Shown here one piece after another: positions 32,401 to 42,700 of a stretch of DNA of 64,000 bases (position 1 is its first letter; each line of letters starts with the position of its first letter). Made by a program: the position numbers and the translations under genes. Source of the DNA: Crambe crambe. Taxonomy: Eukaryota > Porifera > Demospongiae > Poecilosclerida > Crambeidae. The stretch is from positions 2,914,001-2,978,000 of the forward strand of contig OZ004595.1 of the NCBI GenBank assembly GCA_963924555.1. The letters run 5' to 3'. A model generated the notes under the pieces. That model did not search any database, was not told the origin of the DNA, and worked only from the letters and a program-made list of their open reading frames with translations.

Positions 32401-33780
32401 ATTAATACCCATACCAAATGCACTTGTTGCGACCATTACTTTCACTTCTCCATTTTTCCACTTTTCAAAGCTCTCACTCCTTGCTTTAATGTCCATCTCA
32501 CCATAATAAGCAACTGAGTCGATCCCATTTTCACTTAGCTCACTCATTATAAGGCCAACATTATCAATGAAATCAGTGTAGATTATAGCACATTCTGGAT
32601 CCTGTAATAACTCTGTAACCCGTGATGCAAAATAAGAGAAATTCTTTTTTCCCATACATGGCATTTCTTCACATGCAAGAGTGACATTTGGCCTGTCAAT
32701 GCTACCTTTAGTAACAATTGGGTTTCTCAGTAGTTGACTAATACTGTTTTCCACAGGAGGTGGAGCAGTAGCAGTTAGGCATAGCAATGGAATTGATGGA
32801 AACACATCTTTCAGTATTTCTAAATTCTTATAAGCTGCCCTAAATTCTTGCCAGTAGTGAAACAAATGTGCCTCATCCAATGCAATTAAACAAACTTTGC
32901 TCTTGTTGATAAGATGCTTTAGCTTCTCTTTTTTATCTGGTTTTGATATCCATTCTGGAGTCACTAATACAATTTTTGCATCACTTTCTCCAGACAATAC
33001 ATGATCCTCTTTTTGGCGATCCAACTGAGCTGATCCCAAGAAGATAGCTTTAATCCCGTACTGTTCACAATTTTTTACATGATCTTGCATTAAACTTATT
33101 GTTGGTGTTATTACTATTGCAATTTTATTCATGTATACGGCAGGGAATTGAAAGCATAATGACTTACCACTGCCAGTTGGTTGGATCACTAAACAGTCAC
33201 TTCCAGCACATAAAGCCTTAACAATCTTCTTTTGGTAATCTCTGAATTTTGTAATACTAAACTTTTCAGCCAAGGTCATGATCATAGATGCTTCTTCAAA
33301 TGCTGCACTAGTGTTTGGTGAGTCAGTGATCTCATCATCCCAAGAATTTAAACTAGTCTCTTGGGCAGTAAAATCAATATTATTTGCATCTAATGTGGGT
33401 TGGCTTAAATCTTGCACTGAGCTAAAAGATTCTTCACTAATAATCTCTGGATTATGAGAGGACCGTGAAGGATGTTTATGGAATTTGGTACAGCAGTCGG
33501 AACAAAATATTTTTGAATGGCAATCCCTGCAGATATGTGTTCCACTATCAAAGCAAATTTCACAATTCTTAGCTCCACCTTTTAGTGCTAGAGATAACAT
33601 AACTATACTGCCATCTAAAATAGCCGAAATGTTATTTTCTGTTAGAATAGATCTCTTATAAATGTATCGCTGACACTTTTCAGGGATTCCTGTTTCAGCA
33701 TACACTTGTTTTTTTAAATTAATTAGATTGCCATCAAAACGATATTGTTTCACTCTGCCATATTGATCTTGGACATACAA
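29428..33780 (-). CDS. Ubl-B-box-RecQ helicase-MULE transposase-Tudor-like fusion protein
   Basis: A single exon of 1450 codons. Residues 1-69 are ubiquitin-like, ending LALKGG. 73-109 is a B-box-like finger (CEIC...CRDC...CSDCC...H). 172-500 is a RecQ helicase: PTGSGKS (201-207), DEAH (302-305), LTATAP (335-340), AFGMGIN (454-460), QELGRAGRNG (481-490). 543-570 carries RecQ-type zinc cysteines. About 580-690 is winged-helix-like. 800-905 is a Cys/His region like FLYWCH/WRKY-type DNA-binding fingers. 1030-1260 is a MULE DDE core: D1038 in EADITYN, D1109 in VIDWSD, C1134-x2-H1137, E1257 in NAVERKN. About 1393-1440 is Tudor/agenet-like (FLGRNLKMKFK ... WFDAQILHFDPQTGKYGAYF). The RecQ half could unwind ends or forks while the DDE half cuts and joins; that division of labour is inference. 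No break is seen. Confidence 0.85.
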   Translation of the reverse strand: MYVQDQYGRVKQYRFDGNLINLKKQVYAETGIPEKCQRYIYKRSILTENNISAILDGSIVMLSLALKGGAKNCEICFDSGTHICRDCHSKIFCSDCCTKFHKHPSRSSHNPEIISEESFSSVQDLSQPTLDANNIDFTAQETSLNSWDDEITDSPNTSAAFEEASMIMTLAEKFSITKFRDYQKKIVKALCAGSDCLVIQPTGSGKSLCFQFPAVYMNKIAIVITPTISLMQDHVKNCEQYGIKAIFLGSAQLDRQKEDHVLSGESDAKIVLVTPEWISKPDKKEKLKHLINKSKVCLIALDEAHLFHYWQEFRAAYKNLEILKDVFPSIPLLCLTATAPPPVENSISQLLRNPIVTKGSIDRPNVTLACEEMPCMGKKNFSYFASRVTELLQDPECAIIYTDFIDNVGLIMSELSENGIDSVAYYGEMDIKARSESFEKWKNGEVKVMVATSAFGMGINKPDIRHIIRYGVPENMCSWAQELGRAGRNGQPAKATIFYNLSNVDHAGAWIKGHLVNHDHCSRILNEFSDSWKYVMADLANKCRRKMLLELVGEETETVSSSNECCDVCSNESEVCEIDMIKELEILYNAIDVLGPKGELKITQWIRGTSLAWTNLHDKSSMSYGNSRGHSEKWWRTFIRKCHVLGLAKKQLRSIIKKSQHYGIQGIINKTDGGISALESGQQLLLPQWLLNDDNNCERLRKARLSTAQSDDRAEPTSTRAVRAGKGSHAITAIKSLLEDCENWQVISSKNEYQFPGVFSTAMLQRAFYTPNCMDMPQSTSDPHYMWEDIQISKSGWNKDREVSVLINGSSEKVMYRVASCNGVKACPADSCNYVVPLTAQRPCGEHPSQKLVKTNSSDPCPVQIAYIYPKNVSEDHRRWLFAFVRHQKTSCDSLHNHPMHNSSKICSKVKQMIVKAIEINPSLKPCEIAKGKGVHAVPGAIDKASNHIGKISREVKKTKLRTAAGSNWEPSSFEKVADAIDVKDEELTGNEGDVHQIKKLARPYLVSAGIEEGISYVFCMNPLMCSLLADSEFVEADITYNETRDYRYLFNMVAFNYTTMDWMVVSRIRMDKQDANAYALAYSKTFLKCKSECENFELGKNLLGIVIDWSDAEIKGLGKAVGKELASTLLKGCKVHWTRSWQRVRDRISSSEDKEREKALFSLIASAIPKLPAGNDVQHAFEVISKKASAHVLVGPVDGLTKEDASFIDSKTDWTAATKWVEWWINPRHLNLLHKDYSAMLDSVWDRCPSDTNAVERKNFDSKDSLPQPLQTAMVNLYKYDKAACAKHIAAIHNISLSYCDKSEKGRKLAAIKRNIRRKNSAQSKDQSAQYGPPDRQCHFEPSSEKTKGTKRSGGACGFNSKRPRLANNDDDFIPQTSGKARLHKCNKKFLGRNLKMKFKINGTNKYEWFDAQILHFDPQTGKYGAYFPSDNQTVYIDPLEEADDIIFS

Positions 33781-34574
33781 ATGCTTGAGTAATCCAGAAT
33801 CTCCTACAAAATTTATTGAATGACTTGTAATAACAATTGAAGGAACATAAGTCTTAACATAATAGCATTATACATTGTATGAATACTTGCTGGCAAGCTC
33901 AGCCCTGTTTGCAACACGCTATAACTACAGAGATCACATACCCTATGCTTTGCTGTTTAATGAAGGTACTAGAATGATAGTTGATTTATGAACTTGGAGC
34001 AGTAATAGCATGCTACATTTATATAGAATGTGCAGTAGCTACAATTGTGATGTGATGTACGTATAATGCTGATGATGTAATAATAAGACTAAGAGGTGTA
34101 AGAGAAAGTTCTGAGCTATTAATTTCACTGAAGGCCTTGGTAACACAATGTCATGTGTCTTGTTAGTAACACTATATAACTAGAATAATCAGTCCGCATG
34201 AATTTTGCATGCCGCATAATATTTTGTAGTTGGTAGCTAAGGGCCAAATTACGTTTAATAAGAATTGAGCTTCATGGTTTTGCTAGATTTATGTGGCAGC
34301 AAAAAACAGTTGGTTGACTTCTGAGGTTATAAATGGAGTAAGTATGAATGTGTAGTTTTGCTGGAAATTTTTTGGGGCACATATACCTGTATATTTAGCA
34401 ATCATTTTACCCCTTGCTCTGCAAGAATTTGCGCATGTGCAAGATAAATTCGAGCAAAATAATACTGTCATATAAATGCAATGGTCTTATTTAGCAAGCA
34501 TGAATTTAATTGTGCACTGTCGACAAAATTTGTGTCAACCCTGAAAAACATAGTATAACTCAGCACACAAGTTA

Positions 34575-34715
34575 AAGTGCTTTGCAAGTTAGTTGGTATC
34601 CTAGCTGCAGTTGTAAGTATGTAAACTCTATATTGTGCACTACTGAAAACACAATAGAGAGTTTACATACTTACAACTGCAGCTAGGACATGAAATCTGC
34701 CAACTTGCAAAGCAC
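34575..34715. repeat. Inverted repeat (hairpin) inside the transposon
   Basis: Arms of about 60 bp (gtgctttgcaagttagttgg ... tagctgcagttgtaagtatg and the complement) flank a short loop around 34640-34655. It lies just 3' of the small membrane-protein gene. It may be a nested small element or a folded transcript end. Confidence 0.75.
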
Positions 34716-34784
34716 TGTATGTACAGTTGTACAAAAGTTCGAAGGTTAAAATATCATTGGTTACTTGGAAGGAGGGACTATAAC

Positions 34785-35356
34785 ACACAAGTTAAACTTA
34801 CCAAGAACAGGATTTGCCTTTGTATTTTCTCTGTAAAGCGTTAACTGGGTGGCTTGGACATGAACCAGATGTCTCTCTCTGACACGATTGATATAGTGTG
34901 AATAAATACACCACACCATATACACTAGAAATGTCCCAACTGCTACAATACTGAAGATTGGGTGGAAAAAACGGAGATAGCCAATGCTTGTTGATGGATT
35001 CAAAGCAATAGCATTAGAACCTAGTGAAAATGCTTGACTAACACCGAGTAACTTTACAAGGCCACAATTTCCATGGCTTGAATGATAAGGAATAACAGCT
35101 CCACTACTATTAGCACTGGCAACTAGACACAACTGTACATGTTGAAGATGGTACCCAAAGGAGTCAATGTTTCGCATAGTACAAGGAATAGATGCAGAAC
35201 TCTCCAACCTATGATAATATGATGTATTATATAAATTGGCTAGAAGCAAACCCATGCACTTGAAGTTAGTTAAAAATACCTGAACAATCCTGTGTCCTTA
35301 CTTGTAGTGCTGAAAAGCACTGGTAACAGAAACAAAATGAACAAGAGCATCTTCAT
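34785..35356 (-). CDS. Small signal-peptide/transmembrane protein inside the transposon
   Basis: Exon 1 is 35356-35280, beginning ATGAAGATG: a hydrophobic signal peptide (MLLFILFLLPVLFST). Intron 35279-35209 has GT and AG in place. Exon 2 starts at 35208 and keeps frame (LFR-LESSASIPC). The ectodomain is about 75 residues with several cysteines, followed by one membrane span (IFSIVAVGTFLVYMVWCIY) and a basic, short cytoplasmic tail (RVRERHLVHVQATQ). Exon 2 may end at a GTAAGT near 34799 or read on to a stop at about 34761. I recognise no family. It sits between the transposase gene and the right terminal repeat, on the same strand as the transposase. It is either a captured host gene or a transposon accessory gene. 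Confidence 0.6.
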
Positions 35357-35669
35357 CTTTAACTCACAGACTAACTTTCCCGCCAAAAACGTGGTAATAT
35401 TATTGGTGACCTTTGTCAGGATGTGGCAAATTGGAAATTGAACCTCGCTCTAACGGCTGCATTTTTGTATAGCTACAATGGCTTAAACACAGTAAGCTAT
35501 AACTACTGCATTGTTTGTCAAAATAGCATGTACCCCAGGCCCCTCTGACGCTGGTGATATGTTCAATGTAGCTAGCTATCACTATACAAAAAAAACAACA
35601 ACAAAACAACAGAAGTTTAATTCATATCAATGCATGAAGGATTTTACTCCTCATTGGAGAGTTTAGTGG

Positions 35670-36118
35670 AATGATGTATACTATAATGGGACTATTTAAT
35701 GCAAAACAGTACAGTGGACGATTATAACAATATTCATAGTGTCATTATAAATTGATGGCAGGGTTTTACTCTTCACTGGACTTGCATAATTCCTTCCCTT
35801 GACAGTGGAATGATGTGTACTATAATGGGACTATTTTATGCAAAGGAGATGTTAATGATATTCATAGGCCATTACCAGCTAATTGTAGGGTTTTACTCTG
35901 GAATGGACTTTGCATAATTCCTCCCCAATAGAGAGTAAAATTGCTTATAACACAGAAATTATGCAAAACACAGTTTGCATAATTCCTTCCCATGAGTTAC
36001 TCTAGGGATGAGTTGCATAAATCATTCCCTAGAGTAACTCTAGGGATGGGTTGCATAAATCATTCCCTAGAGTAACTCTAGGGATTTCTTTGTATTTTAT
36101 GCAAATGTCTATTTGACC
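35670..36118. repeat. Right terminal inverted repeat
   Basis: Complement of the left terminal repeat, with the same internal palindromes and ttgcataa boxes. It ends at ttgacc (36118), followed by the 9-bp duplication. Confidence 0.85.
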
Positions 36119-36260
36119 ATCTACCAGCAATACTGCCTCGGTATCTTCTTGTTGGAAAGATTCTCTCACAGCATGTACTGCAGCCTCAATACCAGATATC
36201 TGGCCAGCGCATAGTTGCAAAACTCCAGCTGCATTTTGTACATCTCCTCTGATGACACTT
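36119..36260 (-). pseudogene. LINE RT 5' piece beyond the DNA transposon
   Basis: The minus-strand frame reads GDVQNAAGVLQLCAGQ, then EAAVHAVRESF, then EAVLLVD, and stops at the transposon. The last three residues (LVD) are the duplicated target codons and continue as LVDASNAFN on the other side at 28556. This proves that the two parts were one RT gene. Sequence upstream of about 36260 is unrelated. Confidence 0.85.
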
Positions 36261-36343
36261 AATACTTAATGGGCCGGCCATGGGCCGGGCGCGCGCGGCG
36301 TTTCCTATCCCATGGCCCGCGCCATGCCCTAGAGTTTTTCATT

Positions 36344-36362
36344 TGACGTCACAGGTCACGTG
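36344..36362. promoter_or_regulatory. CRE-like and E-box sites in probable promoter of the CARD-helicase gene
   Basis: A perfect TGACGTCA palindrome (36344-36351) is followed five bases later by CACGTG (36357-36362), about 370 bp upstream of the ATG at 36728 and just beyond a G/C-rich block (36270-36330). These are textbook CREB/ATF and bHLH sites. Use as the promoter is inferred from position. Confidence 0.4.
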
Positions 36363-36727
36363 CGAACCATTTACCCCGCCTCCTGGTGTGTACAGCGGTA
36401 AACAAATGCTCTAGTTCTTGTCACGCTAGGAGTGGCATTTCGTACCAAGGATATATCTTTATATTAGCAACTAGCTGGAACTGGAACATATACTGAATGA
36501 ATCATAACTTCTGCTGCAGGTGTATTTTCCGTATAGGTACTCTTATTCTTAACTTCCGTCTCACTTCCGTGCATGTCCCTGACTTCTACTAGTCTCTGCT
36601 GAGACAAAATAATTTGCTCGATTGTTCATCAAATAGTTCAGATTGACATGTAAGCTAGTTATGTTAAGATTATAAATGAATCATCACATCTTTTTCTACA
36701 GTTCTGGCTGGTGGGGGGGTGTATAAA

Positions 36728-39700
36728 ATGGCAGAGTCATCCAAAGAGTATTCCATTGTGATCAAGTGCATGAGACAGCTTGAGATTGCTTTGGAGTCCA
36801 AAAGAGATATTGCACAGTTTCTCCTTCAGGAAGGATTTATCACACAAGAACGTTATGATGAAGTCAACAACTCAAGGTCAAATCTGACAGATGTTGATAA
36901 AGCTAGCATGTTAGTGACTGCTATAAGGAATCGAGTTGAACTCAATCCTCGCAATTACCACAAAGTGATCAATCATTTCCGTCAGAACAGTTCAAGATAT
37001 AGAGACATTGTTGAAATTCTTGATCAAGAGTATCATCAGACCACAGCTAAGGGCAACCCTTTTCAAGGTATATAAGATCAGATAGCATGCTAATAAGAAG
37101 TACTCTCCTTTTCCCCCCTTGTCTGGCATACTAGATACTGTGATTTACTGTTTTCCCATAGTCACTAGCCAAAGTGTTCATAGTGGCTCATTTTCAGCTT
37201 CCCCAACACAATCTTCCACTGATGGTGCCAATGACAATTCAGGTGAGCTCTATAATTATATAATATTATTATGAACTGTAGGACGATACAATGTGATCTT
37301 TTAGCCTGCACATTTTTATCTTATTATTAGGTAAATCTACTACTGCAGGAGAGAGATTTCCTTATTTAGGCAGTAAGCATTTATTACCAGAAGAAAAGGA
37401 CATGCTGATGGGAAGACTTATAGTGGAGAGTAAAGATATCCGAAGTAAATTCTCATCTCTACTTTTCCGAACTGCAGAGTCTTTATCCAATAAAAAAGTA
37501 TCGGTACGATTCTTAAAGATACTTCTCACACCATATAAAATATCTGAGCTTGATGAATCTGATGATGAAGTCAGCAAGGTATTATTGAAGGCATTTGACG
37601 ATAGCTATTGCTCATTATTCAGCTTTCAAATCGTAAAAGATATCATCGATCACTTTGGCACTAACGATGACAAGGAGAGACTAGCCGAATACAACACAAG
37701 CTTCAAAGATTATTGCAAACGCAGAGTTTGTGAAGTACCTACTGAAGTTCTAAGTCCTGTGGGATCAGAAGGCAGACAAACCCAACTCTGTGTTAAAACT
37801 GATAAAATATTTGATGTTCCATTGGAAGAAGTTTGCATTATACAATCCGAAATATCTAAAATACTGGGGAAGCCAATACACTTAAAGGGTATAGAAGAAG
37901 GATGTGTCAAACTCATTTTCTATCTCCATCACAAGTTGGATCCTTTAAATGAAAAACAAAAGAATCAGCTGGAAAAAATTGGAGTGTCAAGAATGTATGA
38001 TAAAGACAAGGAATACTTCTCCCTGTCGATAGGTATGTATATAGGTTAATTAATCTGCAGAGATGCTTAGCTATCAGTAATCATATTATACTTGCAGATT
38101 CTCCCAATGAAGGCCTAGAACAATGTGTCCTAGTAAACTTGGGAGATGAGTTCCAAGCTACTGAAAGTGAAAACAATGACAGTTTAGACACAAGTATGAA
38201 CAATAACAGTAAAAAAAAGTTTTAAATATTTTCTCTCTTGATGTTTAGATCTTCTCTCTTCTACTTTTCTTCAAGTGAAGGGTGGTGGCGAAGATGATGC
38301 TGACTCAGTGATCAGTGAGGTGAGTGTGGGCACTTGTTCAACATACAGTGGAAGCACATTAATTTCAGGATTAGCTTGTCTTCAAGTGAAGGGTGGTGGC
38401 GATGATGATGCTGACTCAGTGATCAGTGAGGTGAGTGTGGGCACTTGTTCAACATACAGTGGAAGCACATTAATTTCAGGATTAGCTTGTTATTTCCTGT
38501 CCTGTATACTACTTGCATGCAACCTAGCTTTATAATGTGAGCATTGAATGAGCCAGGTCTTTCTGTTTACACATTCTTGCCTCTCTATGCATGTATATTA
38601 ACTAGTTAATATCGTTAATTAGTTAGTCAATAACAAGTTATATTTCATTTATTATTATTATTATTAACTAACTCTGTTTATGCAGGAACAGTATCTACCT
38701 ATCACACCATGGATGATGCCAGCTATGCATGTATATTAACTAGTTAATATCGTTAATTAGTTAGTCAATAACAAGTTATATTTCATTTATTATTATTATT
38801 ATTAACTAACTGTTTATGCAGGAACAGTATCTACCTATCACACCATGGATGATGCCAGATCCAGAAGTTAGTAGCTAGCTAGCTATACAGAGGTGTATCC
38901 ACCACTCCGGTTGGTCCGATTTTCATCAGACCACTCTTATTATCCATACCTATGAAACCACGACCCAAGCAGATAAAGTGGCATGTCCATCCAAAACATT
39001 TCCACACCGGACCACTCAAAATTCTGTGGATACACCCCAGTGTTATATCTATAAGGGAAAAAGCATTTCGTGAAGTGAAAAAAGATGTAGGGATGACCAC
39101 TGCTCAAAAAAGTAAGGAAACAAGAAGGATGGAAATGGGATCAATCTTTGTTCTGTATATCCAGCCAACAATCCCTACATATACTGCACTATAATCTGAA
39201 GCTACCCAACGTATATGTAGGGAGTGTCTTGTTTCCTTACTTTTTTGAGCAGTGGTCATCCCTACATCTTTTTTCATTTCACGAAATGCTTTTTCCCTTA
39301 CTTGTTCCTGGTCTTTTTTCTTCTCTTTTATGGTTTTAGCTATGTATAGAGTTCATTCTTCAATGTGTATGCAGGGACAGATGGAAGAAGAATAGTTCTC
39401 CAATAGCATAGCAACGAGTCAAGGTGTTGTGTTATTGTTGAGCTATACTTGGAGATCGAAGATGCTGAAATAGAGTCTACCGGTAGATGGATTGGGTGAA
39501 GTTGATACTGATCTAGCTAGCTAGCTAGCTAGCTAGAGATAGAAGCTGAGTAATATTATAATTTCGAATAATTGGATATCAAATACATGTGCATGGGTAT
39601 TATAGAAAGATGGCTTCCTAATTGAATTAGTCAAGTGCTGTGCTCTCCTTTTTCATCGACTCTTTTGAGGATCAACGAGTAGAAAAGATCGTAGTTGGTA

Positions 39701-42700
39701 GAATTTGGAGTGGATTTATCTAGAAATCATAGCTGTAGCTTGAGTTGTTCGAGAGATACGGTTGTCTAAGAATAATAATAATAATAATAATAGAGAAGAA
39801 GAATCCAGCGATTTACCTGCTTGCTGTATTTCTGAAACGGTAAGCTCCCTGGTCCTGAAACTTGGTCTGCACATTGTAGTAGGCTCTAGTAGGCTGGATA
39901 ATCATTCACAGTATCTTTTGTTAGGTCTAAGTGGGGGAACTAGAATTTCACTTTTGTATTAGTCTATATAGGCGGTGCGCGCGGCCGTCCGAGTCATCCC
40001 TACATAGAGAGTGCTACCGCACTCTCTGATTATAATCTTCATCTTTTTTGATGTTTACATGTACAATTATTATGTTATTATAATTACCTACCTAGGTAGA
40101 AGTGCAGCGTCTACAATTATTGGCATCTCAATGTCGGACACCACAGAAGGCACTTTGGCATTATAACTATGCATGCAATATATGTCAACAGTTTGGACTA
40201 TATGATGAAGAAGCTCTCATACATTGTAAGATGGTATATATATATCTCCGTAATCTCGGCAATGTAGAGCAAGCAATGGAAGAAGCTGAAACAGCTATAA
40301 CATTGAACGCTGATCATCATGAAGTAAGCATATATTACACATGATATAATCATGAAGGATCTTGCAGGCTTCTAAAATCACATAGCTATAGCAGAGTCTC
40401 CCCTAGCAAACAGGGTGCTTAAGTATATTCATGAGAATTAGTGCCATAGACCCAGCCCACTTTCTTTGAAATTTCTATATCCAAACAGGGTGGCCTGCCC
40501 TGCATTTGGGAAAACACTGCTATAGGCTAGCTACTATAAATTTGGAAAATAATATTATGTTAAATAATGTTTCTGGTCTTACATGCACTCTAGATCTTCA
40601 TTAATTGTTCCCATCTCAGTATGGCTACTGTCGTACTAGAGCCAAGAATTATATGCCATCTTCTAGTTCTCAGCCATTGCTGAGAAAACACAGATAGTTC
40701 AGTGAGGTCAGCAGGATGCCATTTTCTTTTCTCTAAATAGCATATGTATTGAGCGAAATTTGAATCCTATTAACGGCCTATAATTTATGCTTCACAGGGT
40801 TTCATTAAGGGGGGTGGGAAACCTGGGATTTCCCCACCCAAGAAAAATCCCCCTCAAAGAAAATCATAAATCATGTTAACTAAAGTGCAACATTTTCATT
40901 TGCTGATACTCATGAAAATGGTAGGAGAATTAGTGTTGGGGTTCACTCACAGACGCGGGAGTTTGGGAAGAATAATCGCAGTAGGTCAGAATCAGCCTTT
41001 TCAAAATAAGAAAATCACTTGGACTGACTGTATAGCTACTATGACACAATTCAAATACTGGATGGAATGTATGATCTGTGCATGTTGATTAAAGTGATTA
41101 TTATGTTCAAAGTTATATTTTATCAGCATTGTTCTGTGTTGATGACTTGGGAATGACTATTCCCAACAATTAGTCAACGATAAGTCCTCCAAAAACAAGT
41201 AGAATTTCCCTTGTGCTCCACCCTCCCCCTCACTGTAGCCTAATGGCCACACAGTCATTTCCCCCCTCTACGAAAAGATCCTGTATGAAACCCTGCTTCA
41301 AAACCGTTTAGAGCTTAGACCAAAGGCTTCAAATATTATATAGACATCAGCACCAACTAAAGCCTAGGGAAGAGCAACAAGGTACCGAAGGTAGCATAGT
41401 TACGTAGTATTTCCAAGGGTATAAGTCCCAAGCAATAAGCTTGAAAGCCTACCTTAGTTTTAGTGTGATTTTTCACAGGACTATAGTATCTGCTGCTGGA
41501 TTTTCTGTGCACGATGGAAAAATCACCAAAACTAACAAGCTTATAATATAACTACACTTGCAAATAATAAACTAGGCACCTTGCATTGTCGCTCTTCCTT
41601 AGGTGCTTCATAGCATCTATAGCTTTGAGCTGACTCGATGGAAACCCTGCCTTGCATGGCATGGTTCTAACACATTTCCATGGAGTTAGTACAGCCACAC
41701 AAACATAAGCTGAAAAGAATGCATTTGCAGTTGATGCAGTCACGCAAACAAACTGAACGGAATTATCATTTTCTACTTGGTATGTGGTTCCACTTGAAAA
41801 AAAAGTTACATACGTACCAAGTAGAAAAACTAATGTTTCTGCTCTTACATGCACTCTAGATTATCTAGTCCATTTCCAATCCACCAATTTCAGATACCCA
41901 TTGCAGACAAACTATCATATTTATTGTTTGCATGTCTTTGTTATGAATCAATTATGGGACTCCTTTTCTATTTTGTTTCACTTATACCATAATGGTGTTA
42001 CCTTCCCCTCTCTGTATAAGCTATAGTTATGTTTATGTTATATAGGGCTATGGGACTTCTTTTCTATTTTGTTTCAATGGTATTACCTTCCCTCAAGCTG
42101 TATAAGCTATGGTTATGTTTATGTTATATAGGGCTATTATTGCAGAGCGCAAGTATTTAATGTAATTGGACATTGCTGTCAGAACACAAGGGAAGTCAGT
42201 AGAGATGCTGCAGCACGATCGCGAGTTCAGTTTTTTCCCAAAAGTATCAAAGATTACATCACAAGCTACACATTCTCTGGAAAGAATGCACTTGAAAGTA
42301 TCTGTCAAGCTATCATCATAGGAGTTGATCAAGGTAAGCAGCCACATACGTAGAAAGCTTCTCCTTCCAATTTTGCCATCAGTTGTAATAGCTCTCTGTA
42401 GGTAGTTTAGTTCAACTACATACAATAATTATTGTGTCATGCCCCAGCCCAAGAGTGTGTTACAACCTACATATGTACTGCATGGGCACATGCATGCAGT
42501 GCCATGTGGTTGGCAGCTTGGAGCAAGCTGGCATGTGGAATTAATGCCAGCCCATGCTGCTATAAGCCAGCTAGGAAATTCTGCCTTTTTTATGCTGGTT
42601 ACATTCTGCAAAGTATCAGGACTCGGGCTCGAGCTGGACATTCATTTCAGAAAAAACAATGTTGTAACAATAAAACTATACCATGCTAATGATCATAATT

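Larger units (their letters stand above)
28557..36118 (-). mobile_element. Complete 7.56-kb MULE-type transposon with RecQ-transposase fusion
   Basis: Inverted ends: left GGTCCTAGTGATTTTTGCAT, right (complement) GGTCAAATAGACATTTGCAT, continuing in common as AAAATAYAAAGAAATCCCTA and onward for about 450 bp. Perfect 9-bp target duplication atctaccag at 28548-28556 and 36119-36127, inside the motif A codons of a LINE RT. Nine-bp duplications are characteristic of Mutator-like (MULE) elements, and the encoded transposase core is MULE-like. Contents: a 1450-codon gene, a small spliced membrane-protein gene, a hairpin (34575-34715) and many ttgcataa boxes near the ends. Matching ends, exact duplication and an unbroken frame suggest a young insertion. 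Confidence 0.9.
26656..36263 (-). mobile_element. 5'-truncated LINE, split by a 7.5-kb DNA transposon
   Basis: The 3' end is a poly(A) run, seen as about 30 T at 26656-26686 with TAA repeats. The body is RT coding sequence (26766-28547) that resumes on the far side of the DNA transposon (36119 to about 36260), where it is 5'-truncated. A 7-bp acttaat stands at both outer edges (26649-26655 and 36264-36270), a plausible target duplication. Without the insertion the LINE piece would be about 2 kb. Confidence 0.75.

Noticed and set aside
34776..34799. A 24-bp intron (GTAAGT to TTATAG) at the end of the small membrane-protein gene
   Set aside because: Too short for animal splicing. Either the frame reads through to the stop at about 34761 or the donor uses a distant acceptor.
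40795..41295. Firm assignment of this element to hAT
   Set aside because: The CAGGG ends fit, but the visible duplication is 5 bp, not 8, and there is no transposase.
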